A stretch of DNA of 31,299 nucleotides from Nitrospirota bacterium (GTDB lineage Bacteria > Nitrospirota > UBA9217), in contig JALNZF010000029.1 in NCBI GenBank assembly GCA_023229435.1, positions 1 to 31,299 on the forward strand, read 5' to 3'. A model generated the notes under the pieces. That model did not search any database, had not been told where the DNA came from, and saw nothing but the letters and a program-made list of their open reading frames with translations. Made by a program: the position numbers and the translations under genes. Of the stretch, positions 24,307 through 31,299 are shown piece after piece (within the stretch, counting starts at the first letter, position 1; every line of letters starts with the position of its first letter).

Positions 24307-26781
24307 ATGGATAAGGGCCAACTGAAAATACGCACCATCATCATAATCTTTGCTTTATTGGCTTTTCTGACGGCATCAATAGGCGGATACCTCTTCTATT
24401 CCTCGCTTAAGGAAAGTTCCGTCCTGGAGCACTATAAAAACGCCGATACGGCGGTAGCGGAGATCGCGAACCGGATAAGCCTTTACCTGTCTGACTACAA
24501 AAAGATCACTCATTCACTGTCAGGCATCAAGGACCTGCGGAAGGCACTTGAAACGGTCCGTCCAGACGCGCTTCGGGATGCAAATACGGTCCTCGATCAT
24601 TTTCAAAAGGCCCTCGCCGTTGATGTTTGTTACCTGATCGACCGTTCCGGAACGACCATCGCTTCCTCCAACCGCGATACGACCGAGAGCTTTGTTGGGA
24701 AAAATTACGCATTCCGCCCCTATTTTAAACAGGCGATGGCAGGCGATCCCTCGGTGTATATGGCTTTGGGAGTTACTTCGGGAAAGCGGGGAGTATATTT
24801 CAGCCATCCGATGTATACGAAAGGACAAACGGTCCCCGCGGGTATCGTGGTGGTCAAAGCATCCATTGATGCGGTTGAAAAAGAGATAGGCGGAAAGCAT
24901 GACGGGGCGGTCGTGATGGTAGATCCTCATGGAGTGATATTCGCTTCAAGCCATGCGGACTGGCTTTATCACATGCTCTGGAAAACGTCCCAACAGTCGC
25001 TGTCCGATATCGCTGCTTCACAGCAGTTCGGAAAGGCGTCTCCGGCATGGACCGGTATGGAAAGATCAGATGAGCAAAACGCCTTTGATACCGCGGGGAA
25101 CCGGTACCGAATCCATCGCGCCCCGATCATGAGTTCTCCCGGCTGGGAGATCATCTATTTACACGATCTCGAACTGGTCAGCCTGCAAATATCCGGGTTG
25201 AAATCCAGGAATATCGGCTTTATCATCATGTTGGGGAGCGCCATTATCGGGCTCATCAGCATTATCCTGTACAAACAAGCGAGCAATGAGATCAAGAAAC
25301 GCCAGCTGATCGAGAAAGAGTTCCAGAGCACCAACCACCGGCTCCAGGCGCTGATCAATGCATCACCCCTGGCGATAACGATCATGGATTCTGATGGATC
25401 GTGTATCTTGTGGAATCCGGCCTCAGAACAGGTCTTTGGCTGGACAGAAAAAGAGGTGCTCGGCGGACCACTCCCCTTCATTCCCGATGACAAACAGAAG
25501 GAGTTCCGGGAGTACCGCAGAAAAATATTCGAAGGTCGGACGTTCAAATCAATAGAAACGCAGCGCTTGAGGAGGGATGAGGTCGTGATCGATGTCGCTC
25601 TTTCAACGGCGCCGATCTATGATGCCGACGGCAATATCACGGCTTCCATGGACATCTTCGAGGAGATTACGGAACGGAAAAAAGCGGAGGAGAATGAACG
25701 CTTGCTCGCGTCCATCATTCAAAATCTCCCCGACGCGGTATGCGCGATTGACAAGCTGGGCAACACCATCGTCTGGAACCGCGGGGCCGAGCAGATGCTG
25801 GGATACAGGGCTGAAGAAATCATCGGCAAGCCCATAACAGACGCCATCCCGCAGGACATCGCCCAGCAGGAATTGGGGCACTGCATGAACATCTTGAATC
25901 AGCAGGAGTTCTTTTCAGGATATGAATCAATTCGGCTCACCAAAGACGGGAGAAAGATACCGGTGGAACTGACCGCAGTGGCGATCAGGGACAAGGAGCA
26001 CAAAATAACGAACTACGCCTCGATCATGGTGGACCTCACCGAAAGAAAGAAAGCGGAGGAGGAGCGCCTGAAGGGCCACATGCTCGAGTCGATCGGCTTC
26101 CTTGCGGGAGGCATTGCCCATGATTTTAATAACCTGTTGAACGTGATCATCGGCAACATCGCAGTCACAAAAATGTCGATGCAGCCCGATGATAAGGCCT
26201 ATGGCAGACTTGATGACGCGGAGAATGTCTGCGGAATCGCCAGTGAGCTCAGCAGGCGCCTGATCACCTTCGCCACCGGCGGAGATCCGTTGAAAAAAAT
26301 AATATCCCTGTCGGAATTGCTGGTGAATACGATCAGCATCATGCTGAAAGACTCAAAGATCAAAGCGGAGTTTCATTTTCCGGATGACCTGTATCGCGTT
26401 GCAATTGATGAGGGACAGATGAAGCAGGTCGTTAATAATCTCATCATCAATGCAAAAGAGGCGATGCCGAACGGCGGAGCGCTCACGGTTCGCGGGGAGA
26501 ATTTGCGCATTTCAGCGCAAGACAGTTATCCGATTCGAGAAGGAGACTACTTGAAGATATCGATCCGGGATACCGGCGCCGGCATACCTGCTGAAAACCT
26601 GGCGAAGATATTCGACCCCTATTATTCAACCAAGGACACGTATAGCCAGAAGGGCCTGGGGCTCGGTCTCGCAGTCTGTTATTCCATCATCAAAAGGCAT
26701 GACGGACTTATGACCGTTGAGTCTCAAGTCGGAGAAGGGACGACCTTTTCCATATATCTCCCCGCAGTAAAAAATGGTTGA
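24307..26781 (+). CDS. Membrane histidine kinase with dCache-like sensor and two PAS domains
   Basis: The 824-residue kinase has a first membrane helix near 10-32 (IIIIFALLAFLTASIGGYLF) and a ~270-residue periplasmic sensor with GKNYAFRPYFKQAM and GKRGVYFSHPMY, as in DctB-like dCache domains. A second helix lies near 300-322. Two PAS domains follow (starting LQALINASPLAITIMDSDG and LPDAVCAIDKLGNTIVWNRG), each ending in a D-x-T/x-E-R-K-K-A linker. The HisKA box is GGIAHDFNNLL with His605, and the ATPase domain has NNLIINAKEA, DTGAGIP and GLGLGLAVCYSI. No receiver domain. ATG 24307 is chosen; GTG 24295 overlaps AGGAG. No response regulator is adjacent. Confidence 0.92.
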   Translation: MDKGQLKIRTIIIIFALLAFLTASIGGYLFYSSLKESSVLEHYKNADTAVAEIANRISLYLSDYKKITHSLSGIKDLRKALETVRPDALRDANTVLDHFQKALAVDVCYLIDRSGTTIASSNRDTTESFVGKNYAFRPYFKQAMAGDPSVYMALGVTSGKRGVYFSHPMYTKGQTVPAGIVVVKASIDAVEKEIGGKHDGAVVMVDPHGVIFASSHADWLYHMLWKTSQQSLSDIAASQQFGKASPAWTGMERSDEQNAFDTAGNRYRIHRAPIMSSPGWEIIYLHDLELVSLQISGLKSRNIGFIIMLGSAIIGLISIILYKQASNEIKKRQLIEKEFQSTNHRLQALINASPLAITIMDSDGSCILWNPASEQVFGWTEKEVLGGPLPFIPDDKQKEFREYRRKIFEGRTFKSIETQRLRRDEVVIDVALSTAPIYDADGNITASMDIFEEITERKKAEENERLLASIIQNLPDAVCAIDKLGNTIVWNRGAEQMLGYRAEEIIGKPITDAIPQDIAQQELGHCMNILNQQEFFSGYESIRLTKDGRKIPVELTAVAIRDKEHKITNYASIMVDLTERKKAEEERLKGHMLESIGFLAGGIAHDFNNLLNVIIGNIAVTKMSMQPDDKAYGRLDDAENVCGIASELSRRLITFATGGDPLKKIISLSELLVNTISIMLKDSKIKAEFHFPDDLYRVAIDEGQMKQVVNNLIINAKEAMPNGGALTVRGENLRISAQDSYPIREGDYLKISIRDTGAGIPAENLAKIFDPYYSTKDTYSQKGLGLGLAVCYSIIKRHDGLMTVESQVGEGTTFSIYLPAVKNG

Positions 26782-27234
26782 CATCGTTCACGATCACGTG
26801 CGCTCACTATGCGGAAAGATGCCAGGCATGTCGTCGCCTATTCAGCGGGACGGTCTTTCTGTCCCTGCTTGCGGTAATGTTCCGGGTAGCGCCGTTCATT
26901 GCGAGGTACCATTGCGATACCATGGGGGGCGGTGGTCATGACCTCCAATGCAGCGCTCGAAAAGGCGATGTTACGCCGGTACTGAAGATCCTGTCTGAAG
27001 ATACCCCGCCCCCTGTCTCCACAATTGCAGCTTGTTTCTGATATACTAATACAAACGCATAAAATATTGTTACCTGTAGGGCAAGGCTTTAGCCTTGCTT
27101 TAAGCAACCCTGAAGGGTTGCCCTACAAATGATATAACAACAATTATTGCGTTTGCTATAGGTTGCAGCGCTTGCATCCTCCCTTGAAATCCAGATTTCC
27201 GCTTTTCAACAGCTCCACGCCGTGAGGTGAGACA
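26782..27234 (+). other. Intergenic region with MITE-like copy B
   Basis: About 450 bases. The first 260 show no supportable gene; an 87-codon frame starting with TTG inside the previous gene is judged spurious. The rest is copy B of the 53-bp-core element followed by the leader of the PAS gene. Confidence 0.5.
27046..27161 (+). repeat. MITE-like element, copy B
   Basis: The 53-bp core at 27075-27127 is identical to copies A, C and D. Terminal repeats read CTAATACAAACGCA on the left and TGCGTTTGCTATAG on the right, inverse of each other at most positions. Flanking TA dinucleotides would fit an element moved by a mariner/IS630-like enzyme, which is inference. Confidence 0.85.
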
Positions 27235-28071
27235 ATGACACCTACCGTTGCCAAATATCTCAGTACTGTTTGGCCAGAACTATCTGGTTCAAAAGTTGTA
27301 TTTGCCGCGGCAGTCATCTTGCTCATAGCCAATCTCGGCGCCCTGATCGACCTTATTTTTCATCCCGAAATCCCCTATTTTCACGAAGAGCATCTGATTG
27401 TCGGTGGAATTACCGCGTTGCTGACCGCTGTTCTCTTTGTAATACTGACAATGCATCTCAAAACTTCGCGCATCAGCGAGAAAAGGCTGAGGTCCCTGTT
27501 CGATGTCTCGCCCGATTTTATCCTTATTCTGGACACGAACGGCGTGATCATCCAGACAAATCAGGCTTCAGTTTCCGGGTCGGGCTACCGCAAACGTGAA
27601 CTTATCGGCCATGGAATAAACGAATTTCTCACACCATCATCTCAAAAAATATTCGAAAAGCATTTTCCCGTTCTCATGGAGCTCGGTTCATGCAGGGTTG
27701 AGATCGAGTCCGTATTGAAGGACGGGAGTGTCCGCGTCATGGATTGCCGGGCTATCGCTTTGCGCGACAGAGAGGGGAAAATCACCTCTCTCATGTCTGT
27801 TCAAAGAGACATCACCGAGCGCAAGCAGGCGGAAGCGGAGCGGGAGAAGCTGGTTGTTCAACTTCAGGAGGCCCTTGAGAAGGTCAAGACCTTGAGAGGG
27901 TTTATCCCCATTTGTGCTTCCTGCAAGAAGGTGCGTGATGACAAGGGATACTGGACCCAGGTGGAGGCCTATGTCAGTGAGCATTCGCTGGCGGAATTCA
28001 GCCACAGCATCTGCCCCGAGTGCATGAAGAAGCTGTATCCGGAGTATCCCATGAAAGAAGATCATACATGA
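27235..28071 (+). CDS. Membrane PAS-domain sensor with C-terminal Cys-pair motif
   Basis: The 278-residue protein has two membrane helices (about 20-42, VVFAAAVILLIANLGALIDL, and 55-78). A PAS domain begins LRSLFDVSPDFILILDTNG and ends MSVQRDITERKQAEAE. After a short coiled coil, the C-terminal module reads PICASCKKVRDDKGYWTQVE...HSICPECMKKLYPE, a CxxC...CxxC segment found at the end of many PAS-type signalling proteins. It has no kinase, cyclase or receiver domain, so its output is unknown. The protoglobin-PsiE gene follows 52 bases later and may share the transcript. Start ATG follows GAGGTGAG. Confidence 0.85.
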   Translation: MTPTVAKYLSTVWPELSGSKVVFAAAVILLIANLGALIDLIFHPEIPYFHEEHLIVGGITALLTAVLFVILTMHLKTSRISEKRLRSLFDVSPDFILILDTNGVIIQTNQASVSGSGYRKRELIGHGINEFLTPSSQKIFEKHFPVLMELGSCRVEIESVLKDGSVRVMDCRAIALRDREGKITSLMSVQRDITERKQAEAEREKLVVQLQEALEKVKTLRGFIPICASCKKVRDDKGYWTQVEAYVSEHSLAEFSHSICPECMKKLYPEYPMKEDHT

Positions 28072-28123
28072 TTGCTTTTCGAGAAGAGAGAACCATTCTT
28101 GCCCGGGAGGAAGCGGGAGGGAT

Positions 28124-29020
28124 ATGAGATCATTCAGGGACATCAAACACGATTACCGGTTCATGGAAGAAGACGAGCAGCGACTCGCGCAGATGCGGCC
28201 GCTTATGGAGGAACACGGAGAGGAGATCATGAGCACGCTCGGCCTCTGGATCATGGGGACCAGGGGCGCGGCCCAATTCTTTACCGAAAAATCAAGGCAG
28301 AATCACGTTTTCAGCGCACAGAAGGTCTGGTTCAGTGAACTTTTTTCAGGAACGTACGACAACCGGTTCTACGAGAAACTTATTCGCATCGGATTGACGC
28401 ACGTCAAACATAACGTCGACGCCCACTACATGAACCGCGCAGTGAATCTCGTGAAGAACGCCTGTATAGGCATTATCCAGAAGAACGAGGAGAACAAGGT
28501 CGAGGCGACCAACAAAATTATTTCCGTGGGCAAGATCCTCGACATCAGCCTGGACGTGATTACAACGGCCTATATCGAGGAAGAGTTGCGGATCTATTCT
28601 CCGGCGTACAAGGTAAAGAGTTCTCTCATCGCTTTCGCGGAGCGCTTCTCTCAATCCATGAACCTCATCCTTGTTCTCGCGCTTATCGGCCTGACGCTCG
28701 GCGTGGTCGGATTATTTGTCATTGACGTGGGACATCTTATCGCGGGCGATCTCGAGCGGGGCATCATCTCCGCCCTTGGGTCCATGCTCATCCTTTGGCT
28801 GCTGATCGAGCTCATGAACACCGAGATATCCCACCTTAAGGGAGGGAAATTCCATATCAGCGTGTTCATCGGCGTGGCACTTGTAACGATGATCCGGGAG
28901 ACGATGATCGCCACACTCAAGCATGACCGTCCCGAATCGATCTACTATCTGATCGCGGCTATTCTGGTCATCGGTCTGGTGTACTGGCTCGTAGTAAAAA
29001 CCGAGAGTAAGGATAAATAA
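28124..29020 (+). CDS. Protoglobin/globin-sensor domain fused to a PsiE-like membrane domain
   Basis: The 298-residue protein starts with a ~165-residue globin-coupled-sensor/protoglobin domain. The proximal haem ligand is His93 in IRIGLTHVKHNVDAHYMN, and the distal region includes FFTEKSRQNHVF. It continues into four membrane helices starting near residue 182 (NLILVLALIGLTLGVVGLFV). The last part, SHLKGGKFHISVFIGVALV followed by T-M-I-R-E-T, is typical of the PsiE phosphate-starvation-inducible family. A haem-based oxygen, NO or CO sensor coupled to a PsiE membrane domain is the natural reading; the output is unknown. ATG 28124 follows GGGAGGG. Confidence 0.85.
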   Translation: MRSFRDIKHDYRFMEEDEQRLAQMRPLMEEHGEEIMSTLGLWIMGTRGAAQFFTEKSRQNHVFSAQKVWFSELFSGTYDNRFYEKLIRIGLTHVKHNVDAHYMNRAVNLVKNACIGIIQKNEENKVEATNKIISVGKILDISLDVITTAYIEEELRIYSPAYKVKSSLIAFAERFSQSMNLILVLALIGLTLGVVGLFVIDVGHLIAGDLERGIISALGSMLILWLLIELMNTEISHLKGGKFHISVFIGVALVTMIRETMIATLKHDRPESIYYLIAAILVIGLVYWLVVKTESKDK

Positions 29021-29047
29021 GGTATGACCTGCGTCATACCCTTTGTT
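29021..29047 (+). terminator. Likely rho-independent terminator
   Basis: GGTATGAC at 29021-29028 and GTCATACC at 29033-29040 form a perfect 8-bp stem with a CTGC loop, followed by CTTTGTT. It begins at the stop codon of the protoglobin-PsiE gene. Confidence 0.65.
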
Positions 29048-29102
29048 ATCCTTTGACGATATACTATGATCAACTGATCTCATCTTGCATGAGAGGAGAA
29101 TT

Positions 29103-29690
29103 ATGGATACCCGAAATGTCTGTTCACCTCCCTCGGAAGACGACCTGAGGGCGGCGCTCAAAGAGATGAAAGCTTATATGGATGTCACCGAGGAGGATCT
29201 CAAAAAAATCTATGAGATCGCCCTCCGGCATGCGCGGGAGCGGATCGCCTCACAGGTCCCGGTGAAGGACATTATGACGACGACCGTGGTAAGCGTTAAG
29301 AGAAACGCCGACTTGCACGAGGCCGCGCGACTTTTATCGGATAACAGCATCAGCGGCATGCCCGTTGTCGACGACAACAACCGCGTGATCGGCGTCGTCA
29401 GCGAGGCGGACGTTCTGACGCTTGCGGGCATGAAGAAGGAACACACGTTCAAGGACATTTTGCGCACTATCCTCGGCGAACCCGTGCCCGCCCGTTCCGG
29501 TGGAAATAAGGTCGAGGATGTCATGAGCTTTCCTCCGGTTACCAGCAAGGAAAATGACCGGGTTGTAGAGGTGGCTAAAATCCTTGACGAGCGGAGGATC
29601 AAGAGGATGCCGGTCGTTGATAATGAAGGGAAGCTTCTCGGCATTGTTTCCCGCGCGGACATTGTGCGGGCGATAGGGAAGAAGGGTTGA
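29103..29690 (+). CDS. Tandem CBS-domain protein
   Basis: The 195-residue protein has an N-terminal helical segment (DDLRAALKEMKAYMDVTEED), then two CBS domains: VKDIMTTTVVSV...SISGMPVVDDNNRVIGVVSEADVL, and VEDVMSFPPVTSKENDRVVE...IKRMPVVDNEGKLLGIVSRADIV. CBS pairs bind adenosyl ligands and control transporters or enzymes. An HPP-family membrane gene follows; CBS and HPP domains are often fused in other bacteria, so this protein may regulate it. ATG 29103 is chosen because GAGGAG lies directly before it; ATG 29085 is upstream of the site. Confidence 0.9.
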   Translation: MDTRNVCSPPSEDDLRAALKEMKAYMDVTEEDLKKIYEIALRHARERIASQVPVKDIMTTTVVSVKRNADLHEAARLLSDNSISGMPVVDDNNRVIGVVSEADVLTLAGMKKEHTFKDILRTILGEPVPARSGGNKVEDVMSFPPVTSKENDRVVEVAKILDERRIKRMPVVDNEGKLLGIVSRADIVRAIGKKG

Positions 29691-29720
29691 GTGTCAGGAG
29701 AGGGTGACGTTATCTGCTAT

Positions 29721-29839
29721 CTAATGCAAACGCATAAAATATTGTTGCCTGTAGGGCAAGGCTTTAGCCTTGCTTTAAGCAACCCTGAAGGGTTGCCCTA
29801 CAAATGATATAACAACAATAATTATTGCGTTTGCTATAG
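29721..29839 (+). repeat. MITE-like element, copy C
   Basis: The 53-bp core at 29750-29802 is identical to the other copies. Ends read CTAATGCAAACGCA (left) and TTGCGTTTGCTATAG (right). It sits between the CBS gene and the HPP gene, in direct orientation, and ends about 24 bases before the HPP start codon. Confidence 0.88.
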
Positions 29840-29862
29840 TATCCTGTACAGTGAACATAATT

Positions 29863-30408
29863 ATGACCATTTCGGAATATCTTATAAAAATGAAAGGCGG
29901 GGCAAAGAGCCCTCCGGGGATCGCAGGAATGGAACTCGTCTGGTCCTGGCTCGGCGCAATGATCGGGATCGGGACCTGTGGTTATCTTTCCGCGAAGTAT
30001 TTCGAACCCCGGGATATGACGCTTCTCATCGGGTCATTTGGCGCTTCGGCAGTTCTGGTCTATGGCGCGATCAAGAGTCCCCTGGCCCAGCCGCGCAATC
30101 TCATTGGCGGCCATGTCATATCAGGCCTCGTGGGAGTGGCCTGCTATCAACTTGCCGGAGAGACAATCTGGATCGCGGCGGCCCTGGCGGTTTCTCTTGC
30201 CATCGTCGCCATGCTCGCCACGAAGACGCTCCACCCGCCCGGCGGCGCGACTGCGCTGATCGCGGTCATCGGTGGCGCAAAGATCCATAGTCTCGGGTAT
30301 CTCTACGCCTTCGTCCCTGCCGGAGCAGGAGCCGCTATTCTGCTGATCGTCGCCCTGATCGTGAACAACCTCTCAAAGAACAGAAAATATCCGGAGTACT
30401 GGTTGTGA
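29863..30408 (+). CDS. HPP-family membrane protein
   Basis: The ~181-residue protein has four to five membrane helices and the family signature HPPGGATAL near residue 125, with the preceding GGHVISGLVG. Cyanobacterial and chloroplast HPP proteins have been linked to nitrite transport, so anion transport is possible here. A CBS protein is upstream, the usual companion domain. The start is uncertain: ATG 29863 or GTG 29851, neither with a Shine-Dalgarno, and the leader consists of repeat copy C. The gene is enclosed by inverted repeat copies C and D. Confidence 0.85.
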   Translation: MTISEYLIKMKGGAKSPPGIAGMELVWSWLGAMIGIGTCGYLSAKYFEPRDMTLLIGSFGASAVLVYGAIKSPLAQPRNLIGGHVISGLVGVACYQLAGETIWIAAALAVSLAIVAMLATKTLHPPGGATALIAVIGGAKIHSLGYLYAFVPAGAGAAILLIVALIVNNLSKNRKYPEYWL

Positions 30409-30459
30409 ATATTAGAAAAGAATTAACCTTCCTTCTCTTCGACGGGCTCACGTGAAAAA

Positions 30460-30574
30460 TATAACAAACGCAATAATTGTTGTTATATCATTTGTAGGGC
30501 AACCCTTCAGGGTTGCTTAAAGCAAGGCTAAAGCCTTGCCCTACAGGTAACAATATTTTGTGCATTTGCATTAG
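30460..30574 (-). repeat. MITE-like element, copy D (inverted)
   Basis: The 53-bp core at 30493-30545 is the exact reverse complement of the other copies. Outer ends read CTAATGCAAATGCA and GCGTTTGTTATA on the minus strand. Its right end lies inside the coding region of the minus-strand ferredoxin gene, and its hairpins could terminate both that gene and the HPP gene. Confidence 0.88.
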
Positions 30575-31299
30575 TTGACTGCTCAGCACATACAGTGGAC
30601 GCCGGCTTCTTGCAATTATCCTGAGGCAGCGCGCATTCCTGACCAAATCCGAGATGGAACAGACCATTTCCCGCCCCCAGTTCCTTATTGCACGCCTGGA
30701 TGCAGGCCCCGCAGTTAACGCATGAGATGTCCCGCTTGTTCTTTCTCGGGATCACGTTCATGAAACACGCGCGGTCGCAGCCCTTGCAATCCGTGCATGC
30801 TGACATTCTCGCCGTGTCCATCCTGAGCCTGAGTGATACCGGGCTGATCCATCCGAAAAGCATCTGCATGAGCCCCGCCGCGCAAACAAACCTGCAGAGG
30901 AAGTGGCGCACAAGGATCGAGGTGATCAGCATGTAGCTCGCCACGCCGATGATCCCGGCCTTGACGCCGAACGTGAAATTCCAGGTCACGATCTGGTTCC
31001 AAATGGTTTTTGGGGCAACAAGGTAGCCGGTAAGCATTATACCGTTCAGAAGGGGAATCACGATGATGCTCAGGAGCGCAAGGATACCATAGCGGAGCCT
31101 GTTGTTAAGCGGAACAATTGGGTCATTCACCGATCTTCCATACAGGCTTCTCCTGCCGAGGATCTTGAGCGTCAGAAAGTCCGCAAACTCGAAGAGCGCG
31201 CCCTCGGGACAGAGCCAGCCGCAGAAGAACCGTCCTGTCAGGAATCCGAGGAGCGGGAACAGTGATAGAAAAAGGAGCCAGGGGAGGACGGCTTTAAGA
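30528..31299 (-). CDS. NapH-like membrane polyferredoxin (5' end outside window)
   Basis: The frame stays open from the window edge, so the start lies beyond 31299. The first visible part has a hydrophobic helix and GRFFCGWLCPEGALFE, a second pair of helices with IIVIPLLNGIMLTGYLV, then HFLCRFVCAAGLMQMLF, the duplicated CxxxC pattern of NapH/MauN/CcoG-type proteins. Two [4Fe-4S] motifs follow: CTDCKGCDRACFMN and CVNCGACIQACNKE. These proteins pass electrons from quinol to periplasmic or membrane reductases. The last 14 residues (NANAQNIVTCRARL) and the TAG stop are encoded by repeat copy D, so the native C-terminus has been replaced or extended. GTG at 31130 is internal, not the start. Confidence 0.85.
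   Translation of the reverse strand, partial: LKAVLPWLLFLSLFPLLGFLTGRFFCGWLCPEGALFEFADFLTLKILGRRSLYGRSVNDPIVPLNNRLRYGILALLSIIVIPLLNGIMLTGYLVAPKTIWNQIVTWNFTFGVKAGIIGVASYMLITSILVRHFLCRFVCAAGLMQMLFGWISPVSLRLRMDTARMSACTDCKGCDRACFMNVIPRKNKRDISCVNCGACIQACNKELGAGNGLFHLGFGQECALPQDNCKKPASTVCAEQSTNANAQNIVTCRARL

Noticed and set aside
26778..27041. 87-codon frame after the histidine kinase
   Set aside because: Starts with TTG inside the kinase stop region, has no ribosome site, no recognisable fold, and an unnatural Cys/Pro-rich composition.
1..31299. Search by eye for tRNA, rRNA and CRISPR arrays
   Set aside because: No cloverleaf-like T-arm and acceptor pairing, no rRNA signature and no regularly spaced direct repeats were seen; the four MITE-like copies are dispersed and palindromic, not CRISPR.

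Overview
The window looks like a stretch of chromosome from an uncultured-type diderm bacterium of medium G+C. Supporting signs are a lipobox lipoprotein, a HlyD adaptor with an ABC efflux pump, a sigma-54 activator, PAS/dCache sensors, a cNMP/Ppx pair and an archease/RtcB pair. The style (REP-like palindromes in most gaps, AmmeMemoRadiSam-type radical SAM enzyme, NapH-like polyferredoxin) suggests Nitrospirota or a Desulfobacterota-like lineage. That assignment is inference and weak. No tRNA, rRNA or CRISPR array was seen.

Left part (1-7400) is an accessory, defence-like segment. It opens with the right end of an ISL3-like insertion sequence that truncates a gene. Only the C-terminal ~60 codons of that gene remain, and they overlap the start of a large AT-rich superfamily 2 helicase. 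The arrangement resembles the nuclease/helicase pairs of Hachiman or AbpAB systems, with the nuclease-side partner broken. Next come a GmrSD-type DUF262/HNH endonuclease, a two-TM coiled-coil protein of unknown role, and a small-protein/nucleotidyltransferase pair whose second gene carries an in-frame amber codon. A 44-codon remnant of a YgjP-type metalloprotease closes the segment.

Middle part (7400-18000) looks like ordinary chromosome. A consensus sigma-70 promoter drives a stand-alone cyclic-nucleotide-binding protein that overlaps a Ppx/GppA phosphatase. Then follow an NtrC-type regulator, a double-CxxC thioredoxin-fold protein, an AmrS-type radical SAM enzyme, archease and RtcB (RNA repair). 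A convergent lipoprotein, a PilZ protein and a cysteine synthase with a Cys-rich tail come after these.

Right part (18000-31299): a thermonuclease gene read in frame with an upstream PEGA-like segment diverges from a YbhG-F-S-R-type efflux operon (adaptor, double ATPase, two ABC-2 permeases). It is followed by a dCache/PAS histidine kinase, a membrane PAS protein, a protoglobin-PsiE fusion, a CBS protein, an HPP membrane protein and the 3' part of a NapH-like ferredoxin gene that runs off the window.

The most distinctive signal is repeat-driven. Four copies of a ~115-bp MITE-like element share an identical 53-bp core that can fold into a double hairpin. One copy supplies the last 14 codons and stop of the ferredoxin protein, and two inverted copies bracket the HPP gene. 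A separate 35-bp intergenic repeat forms the in-frame linker of the fused ABC ATPase, and another palindrome supplies the stop codon of the lipoprotein. Repeats here are visibly shaping gene ends and fusions.
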